Source of the DNA: Altererythrobacter sp.
GTDB lineage: Bacteria; Pseudomonadota; Alphaproteobacteria; Sphingomonadales; Sphingomonadaceae
Assembly: GCA_016793865.1 (NCBI GenBank)
Contig: JAEULJ010000001.1
Span: 248,001-312,000, forward strand
Reading direction: 5' to 3'
Length of the DNA: 64,000 nt
The notes beneath the pieces were generated by a model. The model had not been told where the DNA came from. It saw only the letters and a list, made by a program, of their open reading frames with translations, and did no database searches. This document shows, piece by piece, positions 27,590-36,279 of this stretch (position 1 is its first letter; each line of letters begins with the position of its first letter). The position numbers were made by a program, and so were the translations under genes.

Positions 27590-28882
27590 GTGAGCGAGCC
27601 CAGCAAGGCAGACAGCCTACTTAATCGGGAAATCGGCAGGCTGGGCGTCGCCGCGATCGCGATGAACGGCGTGATCGGTTCGGGTATCTTTGCGCTGCCC
27701 GCCGTCGCCATCGCCCAGGCCGGCGCGTTCAGCCCCTGGATGTTCGTGCTGTGCGGCGTGCTGATCTTGTCGGTCGCGCTCACCTTCGCCCGGATCGCCG
27801 GTTTCTTCGACATCACCGGCGGGCCGATCGTCTACACGTCGCATGCCTTCGGCCGCTTCATCGGCTTCCAGACGGGAATGCTGATTTACATCAGCCGGGT
27901 TGCCGCGATCGCCGCCAGCGCCAATCTGATCGTAAGCCACGCGGCGGCGCTGTGGCCGGTGCTGGCCGATGGAATGCCGCGTGCGGGCGCGCTCGGCTTG
28001 TTCCTGGTGGCCATCACCTGGTTGAACGCTGCCGGCGTGCGAGCCGGCATGGCCGGTATCTACATCGTCAGCGTCCTGAAGCTCGCGCCACTGGTGTTGT
28101 TGATCCTGTTCGGCGTTCCCGAAATTCGCTGGGGAGTGGTCGCCGGCGCGTCGCCGATCGGCCTGGACCGGATGGGCGAGACGATGCTCGTGCTGATGTA
28201 TGCATTCATCGGCTTCGAGTTCAGCCTGATTGCCGCCGGCGAAACGCGCGATGCCCGCGCCGCCATCCCCAAGGCGCTGATCCGCACGGTGGTGGCTATC
28301 GCCGTCTGCTACGCATTGATCCAGCTTGTCGTGGTTTCTGTCGCGCCCGACATCGGCGACAGCAAGACCCCGCTCGTCGAGGTTGCGGGGCGGCTCCTCG
28401 GCCCCTGGGGAGCACTGCTCCTCGGCCTTGGGGTGGTATTCTCAATCAGCGGCGGCAGCATGACCTCGTTGCTGACCGCCCCGCGCCTCACCTTCGCGCT
28501 TGCACGCGACGGCAGCCTGCCGGCGTGGCTCGGCAAAGTCGATGCGCGCAGCGGGGCGCCGGTCAATTCCATCCTGTTCTGCGGTGCGCTAAGCTTCGTG
28601 CTGGCGGTGGGGCAGCAGTTCGTCTGGCTGACGGTCTTCGCCACCTTCGTCCGGTTGGTTACCTATGTGCTTTGCATCGCCTCGCTCCCGGTCATCGAAC
28701 GGTCGATGACGGCGCAGCCTGGCCAGTTCCGCCTGGTTGGGGGACTTGCCATTCCGGCACTGGCTTTGGTCCTGACGCTCTGGCTGCTGAGTCACACGGC
28801 GCTCGACAATGTCGTGATCGCCTCGGCGGTAGCGGCGGCCGGCACGATAGTCTTCCTGGGGTGCACACGGCGCGCGCGCTAA
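27590..28882 (+). CDS. APC-superfamily amino acid permease, accessory block
   Basis: The 430-residue inner-membrane transporter starts with GTG (ribosome site GAGGGGAAA). Twelve hydrophobic segments are visible, beginning with the hallmark AIAMNGVIGSGIFALPAVAI (residues 22-41), whose GSGIF-like turn binds the amino acid backbone in the family. Segments continue to TIVFLGC at the C-terminus. It is only 15 bp after the lyase gene, so the two form an operon. The APC fold indicates an amino acid or amine substrate. Confidence 0.9.
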   Translation: MSEPSKADSLLNREIGRLGVAAIAMNGVIGSGIFALPAVAIAQAGAFSPWMFVLCGVLILSVALTFARIAGFFDITGGPIVYTSHAFGRFIGFQTGMLIYISRVAAIAASANLIVSHAAALWPVLADGMPRAGALGLFLVAITWLNAAGVRAGMAGIYIVSVLKLAPLVLLILFGVPEIRWGVVAGASPIGLDRMGETMLVLMYAFIGFEFSLIAAGETRDARAAIPKALIRTVVAIAVCYALIQLVVVSVAPDIGDSKTPLVEVAGRLLGPWGALLLGLGVVFSISGGSMTSLLTAPRLTFALARDGSLPAWLGKVDARSGAPVNSILFCGALSFVLAVGQQFVWLTVFATFVRLVTYVLCIASLPVIERSMTAQPGQFRLVGGLAIPALALVLTLWLLSHTALDNVVIASAVAAAGTIVFLGCTRRAR

Positions 28883-29099
28883 CCGCATTGCCATGCCCGC
28901 AGTCAGTCGAACATCGGCCATGACGGATGGCGGCGTGACACCACCACCCGAGACGGCCGAACATCATCTCGATGCAGCACGACGCGGGCCGCAACGCTGA
29001 TCGTCTCCAAATGGTGGGCGGGATATTTGCGAGCCGGATGCACGGCCAGGTTCCGACGCCCCCCAGGGGGAATGATATCCGGCACATATTCGGGTTGAA

Positions 29100-29175
<76 letters not shown>

Positions 29176-29275
29176 ATTCCAGGCAAATCGCCGGCTTAAG
29201 GCCCCCGAAACCTGCGGGAGGCCGCTCGACGAGCGCGCCCCTTAGCGAAGCCCCGCCAAGGTGCAAAGGGCTTTC

Positions 29276-30187
29276 TTAGGGCTGCCGCTTGGGCGCATCC
29301 TTGGCCACCGGCTGCACCACCGGGACCGAGCTCTGGCCCGGCGTTACCGGAATCACGGGAATCTGCGCCCCGGTTTCCTGGTCGGTCACGGTCCCGGCGA
29401 CCACCACCGGCGCGGCGGTTGTCTTGGCCGGATCGGTGATGCCGGCCTGAGGAATCGTGATCGCGCGGCGGGCGTGGGCCGCCTGCACAGCCACGTACCC
29501 CGGCTGCGATGCACCGTAGCGCGGGCCATATTGCGCGTCCCAGGCGGCGGAATCGCGCTGGTAGATCTCGTAAGCGCCGAAGAATCTGTCGAAGGGTGCC
29601 TCCAGGCTCGGCAGATTGGTGGTGGCGAAGGCTGCGGGATCGTATTTCGGCATGGCGAGCGCGTGGTTGGCCATCGCCAGCGCCTCCTGACAGAAGCCCG
29701 CGCGCGCCGGCGGGAGCGCGAAGTAGTTGTAGACGGTGGTCATCGTCTTCTCGCGCGCCTTGATTGCGTCACGCGCCACCGAGAAATCCTTGCGATAGCT
29801 CGCGTCGATGCGGCTGTTGACCGATCGCAGGGCGCGGGCGTGGCTCTTGATGAAGGCCGCATAGCCGTCGAGGATCGGCGCATAGGCCGGACCTGTGCAA
29901 TTGAGCGCGGCGACATTCCACGCGGAGCGAAAATACCAGATGCGCTCGTCGGCGCTCGGATTGCTCAGCACTGTGATGCGCCGGCCGTCCATGCCCAGTT
30001 GCGGCACGTCCATCACATAGGCGGCGCCCATCGGCGGGATGGGGCGGAAGGGCACGATCTCGACCGGCGGCGGCGGCGGTGGCGGCGGCGGGGGTGGCGG
30101 CGGTGCCGGAGTGGCGCAGGCCCCGAGCGCGGCCAGACCGGCGGCGACGAACGTAACACGAATTGGCGATCGAATGGCGCGGCCCAT
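29276..30187 (-). CDS. Poly-proline lipoprotein, unknown function
   Basis: The 303-residue product starts MGRAIRSPIRVTFVAAGLA. Its lipobox LGAC (cysteine about residue 24) is followed almost at once by a run of 13 prolines, then VEIVPFRPIPPMGAAYVM. The remaining domain is soluble, rich in alpha helix and aromatic residues, with paired cysteines (LNCTGP and GFCQEA). The C-terminal 60 residues are Val/Pro/Thr-rich. The poly-proline run is encoded by an imperfect GGC/GGT repeat at about 30062-30107 that could slip. GGGGAG lies a suitable distance before the ATG at 30187. I do not recognise the family. Confidence 0.78.
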   Translation of the reverse strand: MGRAIRSPIRVTFVAAGLAALGACATPAPPPPPPPPPPPPPVEIVPFRPIPPMGAAYVMDVPQLGMDGRRITVLSNPSADERIWYFRSAWNVAALNCTGPAYAPILDGYAAFIKSHARALRSVNSRIDASYRKDFSVARDAIKAREKTMTTVYNYFALPPARAGFCQEALAMANHALAMPKYDPAAFATTNLPSLEAPFDRFFGAYEIYQRDSAAWDAQYGPRYGASQPGYVAVQAAHARRAITIPQAGITDPAKTTAAPVVVAGTVTDQETGAQIPVIPVTPGQSSVPVVQPVAKDAPKRQP

Positions 30188-30288
30188 GCCGGTATCTCCC
30201 CAGAAGCTCATGCGACCCCCCTCCTCGCTTCGATCGGCTTGACGGGGGATGAAGCGCCTTCCCTACGCGCGAGCGGCGGATAAGCAAA

Positions 30289-30316
30289 CGCCCGAGGGGT
30301 GGATACCCCCCGGGCG
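30289..30316 (-). terminator. Hairpin terminator after the BI-1 gene
   Basis: CGCCCGAGGGG (30289-30299) pairs with CCCCCCGGGCG (30306-30316) with one mismatch and a 6-nt loop. On the leftward strand it is followed by CGTTTGCTT. It separates the BI-1 gene from the downstream lipoprotein gene. Confidence 0.65.
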
Positions 30317-30354
30317 CGCCGGTTCGATTCCTGATTGCGACGAAGCGCGGACGC

Positions 30355-31095
30355 CTAGTTGCGGTTGCCCATGAAGCTGAGCAGGAACTGGAACATGTTG
30401 ATGAAGTCGAGGTATAGCGTCAGCGCGCCGAGCACGACCGCCTTGCCCGCGAAATCGCTCCCGCGCAGCATCGCATACTGCTCCTTGAGCCGCTGTGTGT
30501 CATACGCGGTGAGACCCGCGAAGATCAGCACGCCCAGGAAGCTGATGGCCAGCCCCAGAGCGCTCGACTGAAGGAAGATGTTGAGCACCATCGCGATCAG
30601 CAGGCCGACCACGCCCATGATGAGGAAAGTGCCGAAACCCGACAGATCCTTCTTGGTGGTATAGCCGTAGAGGCTGAGCCCGGCGAAAGCGCCGGCGGTG
30701 GCGAAGAAGGTCGCCGCGATCGATTCACCGGTAAAGCGCAGGAAGATGGTCGACATCGACAGCCCCATCAGCGCCGCGAATCCCCAGAACATCGCCTGCA
30801 GCGTCGGGGTCGAGAAGCGGTTCGCCCCGAAGCTCATCGCGAACACGATTGCCAGCGGCGAAAGCGCCACGATCCACATCAGCGGGCCCGAGGCGAAATT
30901 GACCGCCAGCCCCGACGAATACGCCAGAAGGGCGACAATGCCGGTGAGCAGCACGCCCGAGGTCATGTAGTTGTAGATCTTGAGCATATGGGCGCGAAGG
31001 CCCGTGTCATAGGTCGCGCGGCGGGCAACGGCATCGCCGGCGCGCGGGACCGAGCTGAAGCCCGTCTGCTGCCTGGTGTCGTTCCAATCGGCCAT
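30355..31095 (-). CDS. Bax inhibitor-1/YccA-family membrane protein
   Basis: The 246-residue product has a soluble N-terminus (about 30 residues) and seven hydrophobic segments. The BI-1 family signature AFAGLSLYGYTTKKDLSGFG (about residues 132-151) is followed by the second signature FAGLTAYDTQRLKEQY near residue 200. BI-1 proteins are pH-gated calcium-leak channels in structural studies, and bacterial members are FtsH-interacting or stress-related. The ATG at 31095 is well placed; an upstream extension exists in frame but is not hydrophobic or conserved. Confidence 0.92.
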   Translation of the reverse strand: MADWNDTRQQTGFSSVPRAGDAVARRATYDTGLRAHMLKIYNYMTSGVLLTGIVALLAYSSGLAVNFASGPLMWIVALSPLAIVFAMSFGANRFSTPTLQAMFWGFAALMGLSMSTIFLRFTGESIAATFFATAGAFAGLSLYGYTTKKDLSGFGTFLIMGVVGLLIAMVLNIFLQSSALGLAISFLGVLIFAGLTAYDTQRLKEQYAMLRGSDFAGKAVVLGALTLYLDFINMFQFLLSFMGNRN

Positions 31096-31244
31096 GATCT
31101 GCAAAACTCCCAATCGGCGTGGCCCATACCACGCGTCTTGCGCGAATATCGCCATTCGGATCGCGATTATCAAGCAAAACCGGCCATGCGAGCTTGTCGC
31201 GGATGGTAACGGCCTGCCCCAATGCCGTTCCGGCGCGAGGCCGA

Positions 31245-32042
31245 TCAGTCCGCCAGTCCCGCCCGCAATTCCCGTCCGCGGTCGCGCGTTGCGGCCAGGC
31301 ATCGGGTAACGAGCTGCTGGAGCGCGGCACCTTCATCGAGGACGTCGAGACCCTTCTGGGTGGTGCCGCCCGGGCTTGCCACGCGGCGCGCCAGCTCGCC
31401 CGGGGCGTAAGGGCTGTCGGCAGCGAGCAGGGCGGCGCCGGCCACCATCTGCCGGGCCAGCCGCTCCGCCTGGGCCCGCTCCAGGCCCAGCGCCGCCGCG
31501 CCGCCGGCGAGCGCATCGATAAAGCGATAGACGAAGCCCGGCCCCGAGCCGGCGAGCGCGGCGACAAGGTCGAACTGGGTCTCATCCGCCAGCCATTCGG
31601 CGCTGCCGAGCCGCTCGGCGAGGTCGGTAAGCGACTCTCGCTGCTCGTCCGCAAGCCCCCGCGCGACCAATCCGTTGGGCGACCGTCCGATCGACGCCGC
31701 CAGATTGGGCATCAACCGCGCAAGTGCGCCCGCACGCGGAAAACGCGTGGCCAGCGCATCGAGATCGACCGCGGCGAGCATGGAGATGAGGACGGATTCC
31801 GGCCCGGCAAGCGGCTCGACCTCGGCCACCACCTCGGCCAGCTTCTGTGGCTTTACTCCCAGCAGCACCGCATCGAAGCGGCCACGCGGTAGCTCGGTGA
31901 TGAAGGTCACCCCGGCGGGCACCGGCTTGGGGCGCGGATTATAGACGGTGAACCGCCCGGCATCGAGCCCGGAGGCCAGCCACCCCTCCAGCATCGCCGA
32001 AGCCATGGTCCCGTAGCCGAACAGAAGGATGCGCGCGAACAT
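31245..32042 (-). CDS. proC: Pyrroline-5-carboxylate reductase
   Basis: NAD(P)H-dependent last step of proline synthesis. The 265-residue protein has the dinucleotide motif LLFGYGTMASAMLEG at residues 6-20 (G-x-G-x-M/A form) and GVKPQK (about residues 62-67). The C-terminal dimer domain has LAGSGPGFVYRFIDAL and VASPGGTTQKGL, the family signature. It lies 33 bp downstream of the ybjN-like gene in the same direction. Confidence 0.94.
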   Translation of the reverse strand: MFARILLFGYGTMASAMLEGWLASGLDAGRFTVYNPRPKPVPAGVTFITELPRGRFDAVLLGVKPQKLAEVVAEVEPLAGPESVLISMLAAVDLDALATRFPRAGALARLMPNLAASIGRSPNGLVARGLADEQRESLTDLAERLGSAEWLADETQFDLVAALAGSGPGFVYRFIDALAGGAAALGLERAQAERLARQMVAGAALLAADSPYAPGELARRVASPGGTTQKGLDVLDEGAALQQLVTRCLAATRDRGRELRAGLAD

Positions 32043-32075
32043 GGCTGCTCCAAAGCCGTGGAGTGAAGCGGGCTT

Positions 32076-32579
32076 CTACGCTTCGCCCGCGGCATCCACC
32101 ATAGCGGCGGCAAGGGCGTCGCGCGGGCGCTTGTCGCCCCACAGCACGAACTGGAAGGCGGGATAGAAGCGGTCGCACTCGTCCACCGCGGTCTCGACCA
32201 GCGCCTGCGCCTGGCTGAGACTGAGCAGCCCCTCATCGCCCAGCAGGGTGGCATTGCGGTACAGCAGCGTGCCGCCGTTGGACCACATGTCGAAGTGGCC
32301 GATCCACATCTGTTCGTTGATGAGCGCGAGCAGCTCCTGCGCGCCCGCGCGCTTGTCGTCCGCCACGCGAATGTCGGGCAGCGCGATCACCTGGAGCACG
32401 TTGTCGTCTGCCCGCCACAGGCATTTGAGCTGATACTTGGCCCAGCTTCCCTGGATCTCGCCCGAAAGCTCGTCCTGGCCAGTATCGCAGGGCCAGCCAT
32501 GCGCCCGGAACAGCGCAGCGAGCATCGCCAGCGGCGCCGCGTCGTCCTCCGCCGTATCGGCATCGGTTTGCGTTATCAT
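32076..32579 (-). CDS. YbjN-domain protein
   Basis: The 167-residue soluble protein begins MITQTDADTAEDDAAPLAML. The YbjN-type alpha/beta domain includes WAKYQLKCLWRADDNVLQVIALPDIRVAD and an acidic helix near the middle. The C-terminus has AVDECDRFYPAFQFVLWGDKRPRDALAAAM, typical of the type-III-secretion-chaperone-like fold of YbjN. In Escherichia coli YbjN affects motility and stress responses, but no mechanism is known. It precedes proC. Confidence 0.85.
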   Translation of the reverse strand: MITQTDADTAEDDAAPLAMLAALFRAHGWPCDTGQDELSGEIQGSWAKYQLKCLWRADDNVLQVIALPDIRVADDKRAGAQELLALINEQMWIGHFDMWSNGGTLLYRNATLLGDEGLLSLSQAQALVETAVDECDRFYPAFQFVLWGDKRPRDALAAAMVDAAGEA

Positions 32580-32696
32580 GGTAGCTCGGTCCCGTCAGCT
32601 TGATCCGAGGGCTAGATGCAGGGTCGGGCGCGGGCTTGGCAATGTCGCCCCCGTTGGCGACTGTTGAGAACCGCCGCCGCCGGCACCGGCCTGGCA

Positions 32697-32730
32697 AAAG
32701 CCTGTGCAAAGGCGGTGCAAAACTCGCACC
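32697..32730 (-). terminator. Weak hairpin pair after the SPOR gene
   Basis: On the leftward strand, GGTGC-N7-GCACC is followed by GCCT-N6-AGGC and then TTTT. Stems are only 4-5 bp, so this is a tentative terminator. Confidence 0.3.
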
Positions 32731-32742
32731 ATCGCATGGCCC

Positions 32743-34350
32743 TCAACCGGCCTTCGAAACCTTCTCGCCGGCATCGCTGCTGTAGGGCAGGGCTTCGATG
32801 TCCTTGTCCTTCAACTGCTTGAGCGCAGCGCGCACCGCCGCTTCGCTGGCATAGGGGCCGGCCAGCATACGGTTGCTCGCGCCGTACTTCACGGCCCACG
32901 GCCCCTTGCCCTCGAGCGCGCTGCCGGCCTGCCGCACCAGCCGCCTCCAGTCGAAACCGAAGGCCGCCGTGTTGCGGCCGACGCCGACCTGGATCCAGCG
33001 GCGCGCCGGCTCCGCCGCCTTGGCGGCCTTCTCGGCGCGGACCTGCGCGGCCTTGGCATCGGCTTCGCGCTTTGCCTTGGCCGCCGCCTCGCGATCCCGC
33101 GCGGCCGCCGCATCCGCGACACGGCGCGCAGCGGCAAGCTTGACGACATCGACCGCACCCGAGGCGGGCTGGCCGCCGGTCGCCGCGGCGGGCGCATTGC
33201 CGAACTCGGAGAAGGCCTCGGCGAGCGCGATCCGCTCCGGGACCGGAGTTGGTGCCTGGGTCGAAATCGGAGCGGGTGCCGGAACCGCAGCCGCGACGAC
33301 AGGTGCCCCGGCGGCAGCCCTGGCTTCCAACGGAGTCGATCGGGGAAGCGCTTGCGCGGAAACCGGCATCTGTGCCGGCGCGGACGCGATCCGTGTGCCG
33401 GATGGTGGCGGCGAAGTGGCGGGCGGGCGATCTCTCCCGGTGGGCCGGGTATCGGCGGCTGGCGCGGCCGGGCGGCGGCCCAGCGCCGCGCCATTGGGGG
33501 TCAGCGAGCTGTCGGCCCGGGCCGCGATCCGCGCGCCTGCGGCCGCGTAACCGGCAATGCTTGCCGTATCGCGGCCGATCTCCGTTGCGGCGGGGAAGGC
33601 GCCAAGGTTGCCCGCCGCCGCCTGCTGCGCCTTCGTCAGCCTCGGCATGTAGCGCAGATACGGAGCCATCCGCAGCGCCAGATCGGTAGGCATCATGGAA
33701 TCCGCGATCTCCACCGCGTCATCTGGCTGGCCAAGGATCGCGAGTCCGAAGGCGCGCGTGCGGTAGGCCGATCGGTCCTCGTCGCGAAGAAGCGGAAACA
33801 GCGTGCGCTCGAACTCGGCGCGATTGCCCGAGATCGCCAAACTCAGCGCCAGCCGGCGGCGCACCTCGGGGCTTTCCTGTGCCGCGAGCACGCTGCGATA
33901 GAGCGCCTGGGCGGAAGCGTTGTCGCCCACCAGGTCGAAGGCCAGGGCCCGATCCGCGGCCATGTCGGCGGCGCGCTGACCGACCGATTCCGCGCGAGCG
34001 AAGCCCTGCAACGCCTCTACCGGGCGCCGCTGCATCAGCGCGACCCGCGCCTGGCCGAGAATGACCCTCGGATCGGCGGGAGCCAGCCCGGCGGCGCGAG
34101 TGAAGAATCCAGCTGCGGCCGAGGTGTCCTGCAGCGCAAGCGATGCATTGCCGGCGCTCAGCAGGGCCTCGATATCGGTGGGGCTCATCGCAAGCCGCCG
34201 CATGGCCGCGCTCAGCTCGGCCGCCTCACGCGGCGGCAGCGGCTGCACCACCTCCTGCGCTGCCAGCGGAGCGGGCGGGACCAGCACGCCCGCGCCAGCC
34301 ACCACTGCTACTCCGACCGAGGCCGCGATCGAGATGGAAACCCTGTTCAT
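32743..34350 (-). CDS. TPR and SPOR-domain protein downstream of ftsZ
   Basis: The 535-residue product has a signal peptide (MNRVSISIAASVGVAVVAGA, mature from about residue 30). Tetratricopeptide-like repeats lie at about residues 45-190 (FFTRAAGLAPADPRVILGQA is one). A long Pro/Ala low-complexity linker follows (about 255-400), then a Lys/Ala/Glu coiled segment (DREAAAKAKREADAKAAQ). A C-terminal SPOR domain (about 450-525) ends with MLAGPYASEAAVRAALKQL. SPOR domains bind denuded glycan strands at the septum, and the position after ftsZ fits a division role. The ATG at 34350 gives a good signal peptide; five more residues are possible from an ATG at 34362. Confidence 0.85.
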   Translation of the reverse strand: MNRVSISIAASVGVAVVAGAGVLVPPAPLAAQEVVQPLPPREAAELSAAMRRLAMSPTDIEALLSAGNASLALQDTSAAAGFFTRAAGLAPADPRVILGQARVALMQRRPVEALQGFARAESVGQRAADMAADRALAFDLVGDNASAQALYRSVLAAQESPEVRRRLALSLAISGNRAEFERTLFPLLRDEDRSAYRTRAFGLAILGQPDDAVEIADSMMPTDLALRMAPYLRYMPRLTKAQQAAAGNLGAFPAATEIGRDTASIAGYAAAGARIAARADSSLTPNGAALGRRPAAPAADTRPTGRDRPPATSPPPSGTRIASAPAQMPVSAQALPRSTPLEARAAAGAPVVAAAVPAPAPISTQAPTPVPERIALAEAFSEFGNAPAAATGGQPASGAVDVVKLAAARRVADAAAARDREAAAKAKREADAKAAQVRAEKAAKAAEPARRWIQVGVGRNTAAFGFDWRRLVRQAGSALEGKGPWAVKYGASNRMLAGPYASEAAVRAALKQLKDKDIEALPYSSDAGEKVSKAG

Positions 34351-34398
34351 GTCGCCCGGCATAGTGCCCCTCTGCCCGGCGGCAGCTGAAGCGCGGCT

Positions 34399-36135
34399 TT
34401 ACTGATTGTTCTGACGGCCGAGAAAGCGCGGTATGTTGAGCGTCGGGCCGCTGCCGTCCTCGTCCTCGGCTTCCTCGTCGTCGCTCCGGGCCGGTCCGCC
34501 AGATCCACGCGAGAGATTGGCCATCCGTTCGAACAATGTGTTGCCCGGGGCAGGAGCGCCGCCGGCATCGGGCGTTTCGCCGCTGCCTCCACCGCCGGGG
34601 ATGATCGGCTGACGACGGCGCGGCTGGAGAGGATTGCCGTAATTCGCGGCGCCCAGATCCAGCTCTGCGCCCGCGCCGTCATCTTCGGCCTCGCGCTCTG
34701 CTCCGCCGAGATCGAGCGGTTCGCGCTCGCCCCCCGCACCGCCGCCCAGGCCGCCGAAACCGCCTGCGGCGAAATCATTGCGCTCGAAGCGTTCGGTATG
34801 CTCGTTGCGCAGGCCCGCCAGCGGATCGACGATGTCATCCACGTCCTCGAACCCGTCATCCTCGCCGTATTCATAGCTGTTGGAGCGGGCCTGAACCGGC
34901 TCGTCCTGGCCAACGGGACCGGCATCGTCGGCCTCGGCGAATTCCGCGCTGGTGAGCTCCATCGGCTCCTGCGTATCGGGTTCGGCGAGGGATTCGTAGG
35001 CGGCGAGCTCCGCCGCCGGCTCCGGCGCGGCATCGGGCGACAGCCCCTCGCTCAGCTCGAACGGCTCCTCGTCCTGTGCCCCGGCGCGCGGAAGCTGGAT
35101 CGCGGGGCGGCGCGGCGGGCGCGAATCCAGCGTCTGGGCGCGGAACTGGGCCGGAGCCGCGATTTCGCCCGCGCCATCGATGCCGGTCGCGACCACGGAA
35201 ACGCGAATCCTGCCCGCGAGATCGGGGTTGAAGGCCGAACCCCAGATGATGTTGGCATCCTCGTCCACCAGCTCGCGGATGTGGTTGGCTGCCTCGTCCA
35301 CCTCGAGCAGCTTCATGTCCTCGCCGCCGATGATCGAGATGATGACCCCCTTGGCGCCGGCCATGCTGACGCCTTCGAGCAACGGATTGGCGATGGCACG
35401 CTCCGCCGCGTCGAGCGCACGGTTCTCGCCCTCGCCCTCGCCCGTACCCATCATCGCCTTGCCCATCTCGCTCATCACGCTGCGAACGTCGGCGAAGTCG
35501 AGATTGATGAGGCCCGGCATGACCATGAGGTCGGTGATCGAGCGCACGCCCTGCTGCAGCACTTCGTCCGCGAGCTGGAAGGCTTCCTTGAAGGTTGTTT
35601 CCGCCTTCGCGACCAGGAACAGGTTCTGGTTGGGGATTACGATCAGCGTGTCGACATGGCGCTGGAGCTCGGCGATGCCCGCCTCCGCCGAGCGCATCCG
35701 CCGCGTCCCTTCGAACAGGAAGGGCTTGGTGACCACGCCCACCGTCAGCACGCCCTTGCGCCGCGCGGCTTCCGCGATGACCGGCGCGGCGCCGGTGCCG
35801 GTGCCGCCACCCATGCCCGCCGCGATGAAGCACATGTTCACGCCCTCGAGCGCCTGCTCGATATCCTGAACCGTCTCTTCCGCCGCCGCCTTGCCGACTT
35901 CGGGCCGCGCGCCTGCACCGAGCCCGCCGGTGATGTCCGGCCCGAGCTGGATGCGCTTTTCGGCGGTGGTGTTGGACAGCGCCTGTGCATCGGTGTTGGC
36001 GACGACGAAATCCACGCCCTCGATGCCCGCCGCCATCATGTTGGCAATCGCGTTGCCACCGGCGCCGCCCACCCCGATCACGGTAATGCGGGGGCGCAGA
36101 TCGTCGGAGGAGGCAGGTCCGATATTGATGCTCAT
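34399..36135 (-). CDS. ftsZ: Cell-division GTPase FtsZ
   Basis: Tubulin homologue that forms the Z-ring. The GTP-binding tubulin signature [12 protein letters not shown] lies at about residues 108-119, and the T7 catalytic loop [11 protein letters not shown] near residue 212. The globular part ends near residue 320. A very long, acidic, low-complexity linker of about 240 residues follows, ending in [15 protein letters not shown], the conserved peptide that binds FtsA and other partners. At 578 residues it is long for the family, as in other alphaproteobacteria. The gap to ftsA is 144 bp and may contain an extra promoter. Confidence 0.97.
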   Translation of the reverse strand: MSINIGPASSDDLRPRITVIGVGGAGGNAIANMMAAGIEGVDFVVANTDAQALSNTTAEKRIQLGPDITGGLGAGARPEVGKAAAEETVQDIEQALEGVNMCFIAAGMGGGTGTGAAPVIAEAARRKGVLTVGVVTKPFLFEGTRRMRSAEAGIAELQRHVDTLIVIPNQNLFLVAKAETTFKEAFQLADEVLQQGVRSITDLMVMPGLINLDFADVRSVMSEMGKAMMGTGEGEGENRALDAAERAIANPLLEGVSMAGAKGVIISIIGGEDMKLLEVDEAANHIRELVDEDANIIWGSAFNPDLAGRIRVSVVATGIDGAGEIAAPAQFRAQTLDSRPPRRPAIQLPRAGAQDEEPFELSEGLSPDAAPEPAAELAAYESLAEPDTQEPMELTSAEFAEADDAGPVGQDEPVQARSNSYEYGEDDGFEDVDDIVDPLAGLRNEHTERFERNDFAAGGFGGLGGGAGGEREPLDLGGAEREAEDDGAGAELDLGAANYGNPLQPRRRQPIIPGGGGSGETPDAGGAPAPGNTLFERMANLSRGSGGPARSDDEEAEDEDGSGPTLNIPRFLGRQNNQ

Positions 36136-36178
36136 TGCGTGTGTCCTCAGCGCTTTCGTGCGGGAAAACAGATAATCG

Positions 36179-36192
36179 CGCGCTCTAGCGCG
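36179..36192. promoter_or_regulatory. Palindrome in the ftsA-ftsZ gap
   Basis: CGCGCTCTAGCGCG is a perfect 6-bp dyad with a 2-bp centre, 44 bp before ftsZ on its strand. It may be an operator or a small hairpin in the ftsZ leader. No T-run follows, and I cannot name a regulator. Confidence 0.3.
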
Positions 36193-36279
36193 TGTGGAGT
36201 AACAATGCCAATCGTGCCCGCGGGCGCGGGCGCCTTATCCACAAAGGGCGGAACCGGCTCCGCTCGAGGCGGAAGGGCG

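Noticed and set aside
28903..29085. 60-codon leftward frame between the permease gene and tRNA-Ala
   Set aside because: It starts with GTG without a ribosome site and matches nothing I know. The 28883-29099 gap is otherwise featureless, so a decayed gene remains possible but is not supported.
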